DNA from: CADEED01 sp046733635
GTDB lineage: Bacteria > Pseudomonadota > Gammaproteobacteria > Steroidobacterales > Steroidobacteraceae
Direction: 5' to 3'
Assembly: GCA_046733635.1 (NCBI GenBank)
Contig: JBKPPO010000125.1
Coordinates: 1 to 9,482 of the forward strand
Length of the DNA stretch: 9,482 nt
A model generated the notes under the pieces. It ran no database searches. It saw nothing but the letters and a program-made list of their open reading frames with translations, and was not told the origin of the DNA. Numbering within the stretch: the stretch's first letter is position 1; each line of letters begins with the position of its first letter. Positions 1 to 7,500 of this stretch are shown piece after piece. Made by a program: the position numbers and the translations under genes.

Positions 1-1091
1 CCTTCGACCAGATCCGTCCCTTCGTCGACTATCTATTCCTGTTCTATCTCACCGCGAGCCTCATCGACCGCCCCAAGCGCTTCCGCGTGTTCGGCGTGGT
101 CATCTGCTTCGTGGTGTTCTGGCTGATCTTCAAGAACCTCGACCGCTTCGGCAACGAGCAGCGCGCGGGCGCCTTCGCGGCCGCCTACTTCATGGGCGAC
201 GGCAACGACTTCGCCTGGGGCCTGGTCACGATGCTGCCTTTCATGCTGTACCTCGTGATCGGCGGGAACGGCGTGATGTCGAAGCTGCTGGGCCTCGCGG
301 GTATGGCCGTCACCTTGTTCGGCATCGTCGGCACCGCCTCGCGCGGCGCCACGCTGGGTGTGGCGGCCGCGGTGGTCTTCTACTGGTGGTTCATGAGCAC
401 CAAGAAGGCGCTGGGAATAGGGCTCATGGTGGTGGGTCTCATCGGCGTGCTGGCGCTCGCGCCGTCGAGTTACGTCTCGCGCATCGGCTCCATCGGCGAC
501 ACCGCTTCGGATACGTCCGCGCAGGCGCGCCTCGCGACCTGGGGCGCGGCTGCGAAGATGGCGGTGCGTTTCCCGCTGGGTGTCGGCGCGGGCAACTTCG
601 CGTCGGCGTACGGACGTTATTACATCGGCGGCGGCAACTCGGCGTTGGGTTCCGCGCAGAACCGCTGGTTCTCGGCGCACAGCATCTATTTCCGCACGCT
701 CGGAGAATACGGCTTCATCGGCCTGACCCTGCTGATCTGGCTCATCGTCAAGAACGTCAGGGACAACCTGCGCCTGAGGACGCTGCTGCTGGCGCAGGGC
801 GCGCAGGCGAAGATCTCGCCGCTGTGGCCGGGTGTCGTGGGCATGGCCACCGTCGGATTCGCGGTCTGCGGCGTGTTCCTGGGCGGGCTCACCTATCCCC
901 ATCTCTTCATGCTCGCGGGCATCACCGTGGCCTCCAAGCGCATTCTCGGGATGACCGACGCGGAGGCAGCCCCGGCGCGTGGCCGCGGCCGCGCTCGAGG
1001 CAGGGCGCTTCGCCCGGTCCCCGCGGTGGAACCGGCGCCCGACGCCACGTCCGCCCCGACTCCCACACAGCCGGCCGGTCGCCGGCGATGA
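1..1091 (+). CDS. O-antigen ligase / polymerase family membrane protein (5' end missing)
   Basis: This is the C-terminal 362 residues of a polytopic inner-membrane protein whose start lies left of the window; the frame is open from base 3 to the TGA at 1089-1091. Several hydrophobic segments alternate with short loops. The layout matches the Wzy_C / WaaL-like family: a TASRGA loop with an Arg codon at 342-344, a long periplasmic loop containing a DTSAQARLATW stretch and GVGAGNF, then AHSIYFRTLGEYGF with a His codon at 678-680. In characterised WaaL ligases an Arg and a His in periplasmic loops are essential. Such proteins transfer or polymerise undecaprenyl-linked glycans in the periplasm. 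The overall look recalls the O-glycosylation ligases found with exosortase A systems, but no exosortase gene is in the window. The last ~45 residues are a Pro/Ala/Arg-rich tail with no membrane segment. A GT4 gene follows 11 bp downstream, probably co-transcribed. Ligase versus polymerase cannot be decided from sequence. Confidence 0.88.
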   Translation, partial: FDQIRPFVDYLFLFYLTASLIDRPKRFRVFGVVICFVVFWLIFKNLDRFGNEQRAGAFAAAYFMGDGNDFAWGLVTMLPFMLYLVIGGNGVMSKLLGLAGMAVTLFGIVGTASRGATLGVAAAVVFYWWFMSTKKALGIGLMVVGLIGVLALAPSSYVSRIGSIGDTASDTSAQARLATWGAAAKMAVRFPLGVGAGNFASAYGRYYIGGGNSALGSAQNRWFSAHSIYFRTLGEYGFIGLTLLIWLIVKNVRDNLRLRTLLLAQGAQAKISPLWPGVVGMATVGFAVCGVFLGGLTYPHLFMLAGITVASKRILGMTDAEAAPARGRGRARGRALRPVPAVEPAPDATSAPTPTQPAGRRR

Positions 1092-1102
1092 GAAGTTAGT
1101 CC

Positions 1103-2227
1103 ATGAATCAGAAGATCAGGGTGGTGCAGCTCACGGGCGCCATGGATTTCGGCGGTCTGGAGAACGTCATCGGCCACCTGGCGCGCGGGCTCGATCCCGA
1201 TCGCTTCGACGTCACGGTGCTCTGCACGCGCGGCATCGGCCAACTCGGCGAGAAGCTGCGCGACGAAGGCCTGAACGTGCAGCTCATGGGCGAATACAAG
1301 CGCAGCCGGCGTTTCCTGGCGCCCATGGACCTGCGGAAAGCCTTCAGCCGGCTGAAGCCGGACGTCGTGCACAGCCATGGCGAACCGCCGCTCGCGGCCG
1401 CGGGCCCGCTCGGTTACCTGGGACTCATGCCGTTCTGGGCGCACAGTTTCCACTACGGCAACTATCCCTACGCCGAGAAGAAACGCATGGTCATGGAGCG
1501 GGTGCTCAGCGGCCCCGCCAAGGCGCTGATCGCCGTGGCGGACCAGCAGCGCGCCGCCATCATCCGGCACCACGGCGTGAAGCCCGAGCGAATCCAGACG
1601 ATCCACAACGGCGTGCAGCCCAATCCGCACGCCAACGATCCCGCGCAGCGCGCGAAGGCGCGCGTCGAGTTCGGCATCGCCGACGACGAAGTGGTGGTGG
1701 GTACGATCGCCGTGCTCTCTCGGCAGAAGGGCGTCACGCATCTGCTGGCCGCTGCGCGCCAGGTGCTGAACTCCCACCCGAAGGCGCGATTCCTCATCGT
1801 GGGCGGTGGCCCGCTCGAGCAGGCGCTGCGTGAAGAAGCCAAGGGCTACGACTTCGGCGACCGCGTGATCTTCACGGGCTGGCGCAAGGACGTGCCGCTC
1901 ATCCTGCCGGCCTTCGACATGTTCGTGATGTCCTCGCTGTGGGAGGCCATGCCGCTCACGCTGCTCGAGGCCATGGCGGCGAAGCTGCCCATCGTGGTCA
2001 CGGACGTGGGCGACAACCGCAATCTCGTCGCCAATGGCGAATGCGCGCGCGTGGTGCCGCCGGCCGACGCCGGCGCGCTCGCCGAGGGGATCAAACTACT
2101 TCTGGCGGATCGTGCGCTCGCGAAGAGGCTGGGAGAGGCGGGTGGCGCGGCGTTCCAGTCGCGATTCACCGTGGGTCACATGATCGCGGCCCATGAAAAA
2201 TTCTACGAGAACGCCGTCAGGCGTTAG
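1103..2227 (+). CDS. GT4-family glycosyltransferase (GT-B fold)
   Basis: A complete 374-residue soluble or peripheral glycosyltransferase, the usual size for GT4. The N-terminal donor-independent half begins IRVVQLTGAMDFGGLENVI (residues 5-23), the glycine-rich acceptor-domain start seen in sugar transferases of exopolysaccharide loci. The C-terminal half has VVGTIAVLSRQKG followed by the catalytic-domain signature E281-x7-E289 in WEAMPLTLLEAMA, which in GT4 enzymes contacts the nucleotide-sugar donor. It would add one hexose-type residue to a lipid-linked glycan at the cytoplasmic face, retaining anomeric configuration; donor and acceptor are not readable. The ATG at 1103 is preceded by AGAAG at 1091-1095, a modest ribosome site at 7 nt spacing, which overlaps the last base of the upstream stop codon. 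The N-terminus resembles the PEP-CTERM/EpsH-associated sugar transferases, fitting the ligase type upstream, but that is inference. Its stop codon overlaps that of the convergent gene. Confidence 0.92.
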   Translation: MNQKIRVVQLTGAMDFGGLENVIGHLARGLDPDRFDVTVLCTRGIGQLGEKLRDEGLNVQLMGEYKRSRRFLAPMDLRKAFSRLKPDVVHSHGEPPLAAAGPLGYLGLMPFWAHSFHYGNYPYAEKKRMVMERVLSGPAKALIAVADQQRAAIIRHHGVKPERIQTIHNGVQPNPHANDPAQRAKARVEFGIADDEVVVGTIAVLSRQKGVTHLLAAARQVLNSHPKARFLIVGGGPLEQALREEAKGYDFGDRVIFTGWRKDVPLILPAFDMFVMSSLWEAMPLTLLEAMAAKLPIVVTDVGDNRNLVANGECARVVPPADAGALAEGIKLLLADRALAKRLGEAGGAAFQSRFTVGHMIAAHEKFYENAVRR

Positions 2228-3375
2228 GCGCGCAGACGCTTCCGGATTGCTTTCAGCAATCCCTGTTTCTGCGCTTCCAGCGTGAGTTCGCGTTCGGCTC
2301 GTTCGCGCCCGGCCCGACCCCAAGCCCTGGCCTGAGCCGGATCATCGGCCATGCGTTCGATGGAATCCGCCAACGCCTTTGCGTTGCCGGTCTCGAAGTT
2401 CAGCCCCGTCTTCTCATGGAGCACCGACTCGGCGAGACCCTGCAGCCGTGAGGCGATGATGGGCAGGCCGCAAGCGGCCATCTCCACAGAGCTCAGCGTG
2501 AACGAGTCCCAGCCCGACGACGGGATCACGCCGCAGTAGGCGCTCTGGAAGATCTGCTGCACGTCGCGGCGATAACCCATGAACCGGATCCAGGGCGCGA
2601 TCGGCAGCTTCTCGTACTGCGCTTCGTAGGGTTTGGACTCGTCGGCGGTGTTGCCGCAGAGCAGGAAACAGATGTCGTTGCGCCCGCGCACGTGCAGCAC
2701 CTCGATCGCCGCGCTGATGAGCACCTGGATGCCCTTGCGCTCGGTGCAGTGGCCCGTGAACACGAAGACCTTGCGGTCCTTCGGCACTCCGAGCGCGCTG
2801 TGCACGTAGTCGCTGTCCGGATCGGGTCGGAACTGGTTCGTATCCACGCCGAGGAACACCACGTCGGTATCCGATGCCGGAACGCCGCGGCCCTGGATCG
2901 CGAAATCCGCCATGGCCTGCGATTCGAAGATGAGGCCATCGGCGCGTGAAGGCGTGATCGAGAGCAGCAGGCGTTTGATCGCGCGTTTCCACGCGGGGCT
3001 GTTGCCCGAGATGGGCGCGCCCCAGTAGGGGACGATGGTCCTGACGCCGTTGGCCCGCATGACCGGATACAGCGCGTGCACGGGCTGCAGGTCGAACGGC
3101 ATGGCGAAGTCCGCCTTGCAGTGCGCGAGGAGTTCGCGAAGCCGCTCGAGCGTCGCCGGCGAGGGATCGTTGATGTCGAGCTGCGAGTAGTTCGAGAAAC
3201 CGGCGGGCAACGTGTTCGGCGCGCCGGGTCCGATGTCGGTGTACGTGAAGTGGATGGCCGAGGGGTCGCCGTCCGCGAGCTCGAGGGCCACTTCGTAGAA
3301 CTGCCGCTCGAGCGCGCCGATGGCGTAACCGACGTTGGTCGGCCACTTCATGAGGATCAGGCTGCGCGTTTTCAT
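2224..3375 (-). CDS. GT4-family glycosyltransferase, last gene of the minus-strand operon
   Basis: A 383-residue GT-B glycosyltransferase. The start is taken as the ATG at 3375 because it forms an ATGA overlap with the flippase stop, and the protein opens with a plausible first strand, MKTRSLILMKW. The same frame stays open upstream inside the flippase gene, but that part is an out-of-frame shadow. The C-terminal half carries VFVFTGHCTERKG (a typical GT4 domain opening), then WIRFMGYR, then GWDSFTLSSVEMAACGLP, in which the usual E-x7-E appears as D290-x7-E298. The C-terminus is Arg/Lys-rich (KAIRKRLRA) and may help peripheral membrane binding. Expected role: a late sugar addition to the lipid-linked oligosaccharide exported by the neighbouring flippase. 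Sugar specificity is unknown. No Shine-Dalgarno sequence is visible, so translation is probably coupled to the upstream gene. Confidence 0.9.
   Translation of the reverse strand: MKTRSLILMKWPTNVGYAIGALERQFYEVALELADGDPSAIHFTYTDIGPGAPNTLPAGFSNYSQLDINDPSPATLERLRELLAHCKADFAMPFDLQPVHALYPVMRANGVRTIVPYWGAPISGNSPAWKRAIKRLLLSITPSRADGLIFESQAMADFAIQGRGVPASDTDVVFLGVDTNQFRPDPDSDYVHSALGVPKDRKVFVFTGHCTERKGIQVLISAAIEVLHVRGRNDICFLLCGNTADESKPYEAQYEKLPIAPWIRFMGYRRDVQQIFQSAYCGVIPSSGWDSFTLSSVEMAACGLPIIASRLQGLAESVLHEKTGLNFETGNAKALADSIERMADDPAQARAWGRAGRERAERELTLEAQKQGLLKAIRKRLRA
2244..2262 (+). terminator. Possible weak intrinsic terminator for the plus-strand operon
   Basis: A perfect 7-bp inverted repeat, GGATTGC, loop TTTCA, GCAATCC, starts 17 bp after the stop of the plus-strand GT4 gene. 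On the plus strand it is followed by CTGTTTCTG, only a poor U-tract; on the minus strand no T run follows. It lies inside the 3' coding end of the convergent gene, so the repeat could also be chance coding sequence. Confidence 0.3.
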
Positions 3376-4916
3376 GCCGGCCGCGATTTCAGGCCCGGCA
3401 GGAATCGGTGCACGTAACGCACGCGCTCTTCCCGGTTGAACGCGAGGAAATACGCGCCCAGCGCCAGCACGGGCGAGGCGCCCACGGCCACGAAGAAGAT
3501 GGCCCACAGCGACTTGGGCTGCCAGTAATGCTCGACCGCGAGCAGCACCAGCGTGAAGGGTATGAACGCAGCCACCGGCCGCAGCACAGCTTCGGTCACG
3601 TACCGGCCCAGCGGGATGTGCAGGGTCCGCAGCGTGTAGATGGGCGTGATGAACCCGTGGATGATCACGATCGGCACCGCGGCGCCGATGGCCATGCCGA
3701 GCAGGCCCCATTTCTGCACGGCGATCATGCCGCCGATGAAGCTGAAGATGCCCGTGGCCACGTTGAACCACATGGCCTGCTTGTGCCGGCCGGCGCCCAG
3801 CAGGATCTGGCCGTTGCTCGTCTGGCCTATCCAGAACAGGCGGCCGACACACATCGCGATGAGCAGCGGCGCGGCGACGTCGGCATAACTCGGGCCCATC
3901 CAGGCGGCGATGAACTCGTGGCCGAAGATGATCATGCCGGCCATCGCGGGCAGCGCGATCAGGAAACACATCTTGGAGCCGATGAGCGCCACGGTCTGCA
4001 GCGCCTTCTCGTCGCCCGCGGCCTGGCGCGCGCTCGAGAAGGGATGCAGCGTCTGCGCCATCGTGATGACGAGCTTCTGCAGGTATTCGAGCAAAGTGCC
4101 GGCGATGGCGTAGTAGGTGACCGCGGCCGGGCCGATGAACATGGCCGCAAGCAGTTCACCCGTGCGGAACAGCAGCAGGTCGCCGAAGCCGCTGATCACG
4201 TTGGCGGAGCCGTAGCCGTAGAGCTGCTTGGCGGAGTCCTTGTTGGCGTCGCGCAAGCGGACTTCGATGTCCGGCCGGATCTTGCGCGCGTACCAGTTGA
4301 TCACGGCCCAGGCCAGCACCTGCATGGCGAGATGCGTGATCGCGAGCGCGACGAGGCCATAACCCATGAGGATCATGACGACGATGACGATGGTGCGCAC
4401 GATCAGCGTGGCGATGCCGATCTGGTTCGAGATGTCGAAGCGCTGCATGCCCGTGAGGATGCCGCCCGACACCGCGCTGGTGAACGACACGGCGAGCGAC
4501 ACACCCGCGATGAGGACGACGATGCGCGCCACATCGACGTGCGTGGATTCGATCTTGAAGATGTGCGGGAACGCCCAGGCGAAGCCGATGGTGCCGACGA
4601 GCACGATGCAGGCCACGCTGTAGTACAGAAAATGGGCCGTGCTGACGATCTTGCTGATGGAGTTGTCGCCGTTGGCGTCCGCGCGAGCGACGAACTTCAC
4701 GACCGCCATGCGCACGCCGCCATCGAGCATGCCCATGTAGCCGGTGGTGGACTTGATGAGCACCCAGAGGCCGTAGTTCACGTTGCCGAGGTTGTGCACC
4801 AGGAACGGCGACATGAAGAACGCCGCGGCCATGTTGAGCACGAGGCCGGCCCAATTGGACAGCACATTGCGGATCAGCACGCGAGCGTGCGATGGCTTCT
4901 TCGCGGCTTCGGTCAC
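3372..4916 (-). CDS. Wzx-type oligosaccharide flippase (MOP superfamily)
   Basis: A 514-residue protein made almost entirely of hydrophobic helices, about 12 to 14, the length and topology of Wzx / polysaccharide-transport proteins. The N-terminal region LIRNVLSNWAGLVLNM followed by LGNVNYGLW (residues 43-51) is the family's opening pattern; the end holds two helices of the polysaccharide-biosynthesis C-terminal type. It would flip an undecaprenyl-diphosphate-linked oligosaccharide across the inner membrane. The start is placed at the GTG at 4916 (MTEAAKKPS) because it gives a GTGA overlap with the upstream GT2 stop, keeps helix 1 complete, and the next in-frame Met falls inside that helix. 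A partial GGAAA site sits about 9 nt upstream. The downstream GT4 overlaps it by ATGA at 3372-3375. The frame continues open upstream of 4916 as an Arg/His-rich shadow of the GT2 gene, which I exclude. MOP assignment is secure; the substrate is unknown. Confidence 0.92.
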   Translation of the reverse strand: MTEAAKKPSHARVLIRNVLSNWAGLVLNMAAAFFMSPFLVHNLGNVNYGLWVLIKSTTGYMGMLDGGVRMAVVKFVARADANGDNSISKIVSTAHFLYYSVACIVLVGTIGFAWAFPHIFKIESTHVDVARIVVLIAGVSLAVSFTSAVSGGILTGMQRFDISNQIGIATLIVRTIVIVVMILMGYGLVALAITHLAMQVLAWAVINWYARKIRPDIEVRLRDANKDSAKQLYGYGSANVISGFGDLLLFRTGELLAAMFIGPAAVTYYAIAGTLLEYLQKLVITMAQTLHPFSSARQAAGDEKALQTVALIGSKMCFLIALPAMAGMIIFGHEFIAAWMGPSYADVAAPLLIAMCVGRLFWIGQTSNGQILLGAGRHKQAMWFNVATGIFSFIGGMIAVQKWGLLGMAIGAAVPIVIIHGFITPIYTLRTLHIPLGRYVTEAVLRPVAAFIPFTLVLLAVEHYWQPKSLWAIFFVAVGASPVLALGAYFLAFNREERVRYVHRFLPGLKSRPA

Positions 4917-5872
4917 TTGGCGGGGTTTCCGGTGAACAGGCGGATGAAGGTTCCGCGCGTGACTCCGCGCCAGTAGCAGGCGTTCGCATGGCGCGCCATG
5001 ACGACGTCCGGCGGCTTGCGCATCAGCCATCCCGTGAAGGCGGATAGATAGCCCATGAACACGCGCGTGGCGTACTGGAAGGTCTGCTTCGCGAGACGCA
5101 TGAGCTGGTAGGGCTCGGTGTTGGCCATCATGCGCGTGTTGCTGAGGCCGTGTTTGATCGAGCGCTGCAGCGTCCACTTGCGCGTGACGCGTTCGGGCTG
5201 CACCCAGTGCATCACGGGAGCCTTGGGTTCGTAGACCACCTTGATCGGGATCTTCGCCAGGCGCGAGAACAGGTCCTGCTCGCCCGCGGACATCATGTTG
5301 CCGCCCTTGGGACCGACCTTGTCGTTGAAGCCGTTGATCGCCAGCAGGTGTTCCTTGCGGATCACCATGTTGCTGCCATACGGGTACTTCGGGAATTCGA
5401 GCACCGTACGCTCTTCGCCGTAGTAGCAATGCCCGAAGTAACCCTCGCAGGACTTCGGCATCCAGACGGGGCGCGTGGTGGGCCAGCCCACGTAGATGGG
5501 CCCGCCGGCGGCGCCGGCCGAGGGATCCTCGGCAAAGATACCGGTGAGCAGCGTGAGCCAGTTCTTCTCGGCGGTCGCGTCGTCATCGAAGAATGCGACG
5601 AGTTCGTAGCGCGATTCGGCGATGCCCTTGTTGCGCGCGTTGGAGAGCCCGAGCTTGGGCTCCTTGGCCAGCCGCAGATTCGGCATCACTGCCATCTTGG
5701 CGCGCACCAGCGCCTCGGTGCCGTCGGTGCTCCCATTGTCCACGACGATCACTTCGAAACGGTCGCGCGCCAGATCCTGCGCCGCGAGGCTGTCGAGCGA
5801 CACGCCGAGTGCTTCGCCGCGGTTCAGCGTGCCGATGACGACGGAAATGCGAGGTGCGGACGTGGCGTTCAT
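4913..5872 (-). CDS. GT2-family glycosyltransferase (GT-A fold)
   Basis: A 319-residue family 2 glycosyltransferase. Visible motifs in order: ISVVIGTLNRGEAL (residues 9-22), the first strand of the nucleotide-binding fold; VIVVDNGSTDGT with D45 and D50; LGLSNARNKGI (74-84); FFDDDA with D96-D98, the metal- and nucleotide-binding DxD; and GEQDLFSRL in the C-terminal half, corresponding to the acidic catalytic-base region of GT2 enzymes. The protein is soluble apart from a weakly hydrophobic C-terminal stretch and should invert anomeric configuration, using a nucleotide-activated sugar on a lipid-linked acceptor. The ATG at 5872 overlaps the stop of the upstream GT4 gene (ATGA) and has AAGGG just 2 nt upstream, so coupled translation is likely. 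The stop overlaps the flippase GTG. The donor sugar cannot be predicted. Confidence 0.92.
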   Translation of the reverse strand: MNATSAPRISVVIGTLNRGEALGVSLDSLAAQDLARDRFEVIVVDNGSTDGTEALVRAKMAVMPNLRLAKEPKLGLSNARNKGIAESRYELVAFFDDDATAEKNWLTLLTGIFAEDPSAGAAGGPIYVGWPTTRPVWMPKSCEGYFGHCYYGEERTVLEFPKYPYGSNMVIRKEHLLAINGFNDKVGPKGGNMMSAGEQDLFSRLAKIPIKVVYEPKAPVMHWVQPERVTRKWTLQRSIKHGLSNTRMMANTEPYQLMRLAKQTFQYATRVFMGYLSAFTGWLMRKPPDVVMARHANACYWRGVTRGTFIRLFTGNPAK

Positions 5873-7128
5873 GACCCTTGCGGCCGATACAGCGCCGCCA
5901 GCCGGCCGGCGATGGAATCCCACGAGTAGATGGACTCGACGAGCTGGCGGCCATTGATCTCGAGACGATGACGCAGATCCGCATCGTCGAACACGCGGCC
6001 GATGGCGCGCGCGAATTCCTCCGGGGTGTCGGCGAGCAGCAGGTCGCGGTCGCGCACCACGTCGATGCCCTCGGCGCCGATGCTCGTGGCGACCAGCGGC
6101 ATGCCTTGCGCGAGGCCATCGAGCACCTTGATGCGCGTGCCGCCGCCATCCCAAATGGGGCAGATGGCCACCGAGGCGCGTGCGAAGAACGGCCGCACGT
6201 CGGGCACGAAGCCGTGCACGCGCACGCGCGGATCGCGTGCCGCGAGCGCGCTGATCTCCGCTGGGGGGTTGGCGCCGATGATGTCGATCACGGCGTTCGG
6301 ATGCGATTTCGCGATCAGCGGCCAGGCTTCATTGGTGAAGCGCAGCATGCCGTGGCGGTTCGAGTACTGGTCCAGCCGGCCGGCGAACACGATGCTTTGC
6401 GGCGTCTTCTGCGAGCCCGGCGTGGGCGTGAAGAAGTCGATGTCGACGCCGTTCGACACCACCGAGAAACGCGCCTTCGGCGCGATCTTGCTCAGGATGT
6501 CCCCGTCGAGATCCGACATCACCACGTTCGAGGTGAAGCGCGGGCACATGCGGGCTTCATAACGCTGCAGCGCCAGCCACTCGTACCAGAAGAAGAGTTT
6601 GCGGCCGAGGCTTTTCTCGTTGCCGATGCGTCGCCGGATCATGAAGGACTCGGCGCCGTGATGTGTCATGACCGTCGGCACGCCGCCCACGTCGTCGAGG
6701 TAGTCCGCCATGCTGATGGCGTCGAAGTGCACGGCGTCCACGCGCACGCGCTTCAGGAGGTCGCGCACGCGCGCACGCAGTTGGGCGTTGCGGTAGATGG
6801 TCACCGTCAGCGGCGACAGCGTGAACATGCTCGCGAGGCCGCGGAGCGCCAGGCGGGCGGGTGTCGTCGAGGCGGAGATGTCGATGATCTCCACGGACTT
6901 GCAGTCGCGCAGCAGTTCTTCGCGCGCGGTGCGGTTCTCTTCGTCGGGATGCGCACCGCTCTTGTGCTTCACCGCGATCAGGTGCACGTCGTGATCGGCA
7001 GCTATGCGCTTGATGAGGTTGTAGCTGCGCTGGAAGCATCCGCCCTTGGGCGGGTAGGGAACGAAGTGCGAGAGCCAGAGGATCGAGCGGCGTGCGGTCA
7101 CGGACTGTTCGGCGAGTTGCGCGTTCAT
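5869..7128 (-). CDS. GT4-family glycosyltransferase with degenerate E-x7-E
   Basis: A 419-residue GT-B glycosyltransferase. The N-terminal strand and glycine loop read ILWLSHFVPYPPKGG (residues 16-30), typical of GT4 members that begin with a PYPP(D/K)GG motif. The C-terminal domain has FSVVSNGVDIDFFTP, IVFAGRLDQYSNRHG, and finally GGGTRIKVLDGLAQGMPLV, in which the E-x7-E pair is replaced by Gly329-x7-Asp337. The Gly form of the first position is common in the GGGTR subclade; Asp for the second Glu is less usual. The start at ATG 7128 is chosen because it overlaps the SMR-protein stop (ATGA, 7125-7128) and matches the family N-terminus. The reading frame continues open upstream all the way through the SMR gene into the HAD-UbiA gene; that extension is Arg/His-rich and looks like out-of-frame sequence. 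No Shine-Dalgarno is evident, so coupling is likely. Donor unknown. Confidence 0.9.
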   Translation of the reverse strand: MNAQLAEQSVTARRSILWLSHFVPYPPKGGCFQRSYNLIKRIAADHDVHLIAVKHKSGAHPDEENRTAREELLRDCKSVEIIDISASTTPARLALRGLASMFTLSPLTVTIYRNAQLRARVRDLLKRVRVDAVHFDAISMADYLDDVGGVPTVMTHHGAESFMIRRRIGNEKSLGRKLFFWYEWLALQRYEARMCPRFTSNVVMSDLDGDILSKIAPKARFSVVSNGVDIDFFTPTPGSQKTPQSIVFAGRLDQYSNRHGMLRFTNEAWPLIAKSHPNAVIDIIGANPPAEISALAARDPRVRVHGFVPDVRPFFARASVAICPIWDGGGTRIKVLDGLAQGMPLVATSIGAEGIDVVRDRDLLLADTPEEFARAIGRVFDDADLRHRLEINGRQLVESIYSWDSIAGRLAALYRPQGS

Positions 7129-7487
7129 GGGATGCGGGTGGCGGTTTGCGAGCTCATGGCGACCATGACGACGCCGGCGCTGATGAGCAGCGTGCCGGCC
7201 ACGCGCATCATCGTGACGCGTTCGTCGAACAGCCAGGCGCCGGCGGCCAGAGTGAAGATGAAACTCAGGCCCACGAAGGCGTAAGCCACCGAGAGATCCG
7301 CGAGCGAGAGCACGCGCAGCCACAGCAGGGCGCTCAGGCCATACAACGCGAGTCCGACGATCGACCAGGGCGTGGTGAGGATGCTCCACAACGCGTCGAG
7401 TCCGGTCCCGCCGCGCGCGCCTTGCGTGGCGCCGAGCTTGAGGGCGACCTGTGCCGAGGCGGAAAGCCCGACGCTGACCAGGATCAA
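7125..7487 (-). CDS. SMR/EamA-type small membrane protein, start damaged by apparent 1-bp deletion
   Basis: A small protein of 120 residues from the TTG at 7487, with four predicted membrane helices. Helix 1 is LVSVGLSASAQVALKLGA; the second half, LSVAYAFVGLSFIF...LFDERVTMMRVAGTLLISAGVVMV, is the signature of small multidrug-resistance / EamA proteins, including the ArnE and ArnF subunits that flip aminoarabinosyl-phosphoundecaprenol. A role in flipping a polyprenyl-phosphate sugar made by the adjacent HAD-UbiA protein is a reasonable inference; drug efflux is the less likely alternative given the neighbours. The frame has a stop at 7518-7520 and no ATG or GTG before TTG 7487, which would cut into helix 1. 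If one base were restored after 7496, the ATG at 7498 would give a 124-residue protein beginning MILLLILVSVG with a full first helix. The stop overlaps the next gene's ATG. Only one SMR gene is present; ArnE/F-type flippases usually work as pairs. Confidence 0.8.
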   Translation of the reverse strand: MILVSVGLSASAQVALKLGATQGARGGTGLDALWSILTTPWSIVGLALYGLSALLWLRVLSLADLSVAYAFVGLSFIFTLAAGAWLFDERVTMMRVAGTLLISAGVVMVAMSSQTATRIP

Positions 7488-7493
7488 GAGCAG

Positions 7494-7500
7494 GACATTG
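7494..7500 (-). other. Putative single-base deletion at the HAD-UbiA / SMR junction
   Basis: On the minus strand the junction reads CAATGTCCTGCTCTTG. In the UbiA frame this is CAA-TGT-CCT with no stop; in the SMR frame it is AAT-GTC-CTG with no start. Inserting one A after the G at 7496 gives CAATGATCCTGCTC: UbiA then ends ...STQDAQ-stop, and the SMR gene begins ATG ATC CTG CTC, a 4-bp ATGA overlap like those at 7125-7128, 5869-5872 and 3372-3375 (and GTGA at 4913-4916). One base therefore repairs two genes and restores the operon's pattern. It may be a real mutation or a sequencing or assembly error. Confidence 0.65.

Noticed and set aside
33..902. 289-codon minus-strand frame opposite the ligase gene
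   Set aside because: Charged, low-complexity translation with no family resemblance; shadow of the ligase coding sequence.
893..1777. 294-codon minus-strand frame opposite the ligase tail and the GT4 gene
   Set aside because: It crosses the boundary of two well-supported plus-strand genes and shows no motif.
4366..4400. ATGACGACGATGACGATGG-like short repeats near 4374-4391 as a tandem repeat
   Set aside because: They encode a run of Val/Ile residues in a flippase helix on the minus strand and are explained by coding sequence.
3408..4976. 522-codon open frame on the plus strand opposite the flippase
   Set aside because: It is antisense to a clear membrane flippase, is rich in His, Arg, Asp and Glu with no domain, and long antisense frames are expected in strongly GC-biased coding DNA.
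5878..7284. 468-codon open frame on the plus strand opposite the GT4 and SMR genes
   Set aside because: Composition is His/Arg/Ala-rich without motifs, and the opposite strand encodes well-recognised proteins over the same span.
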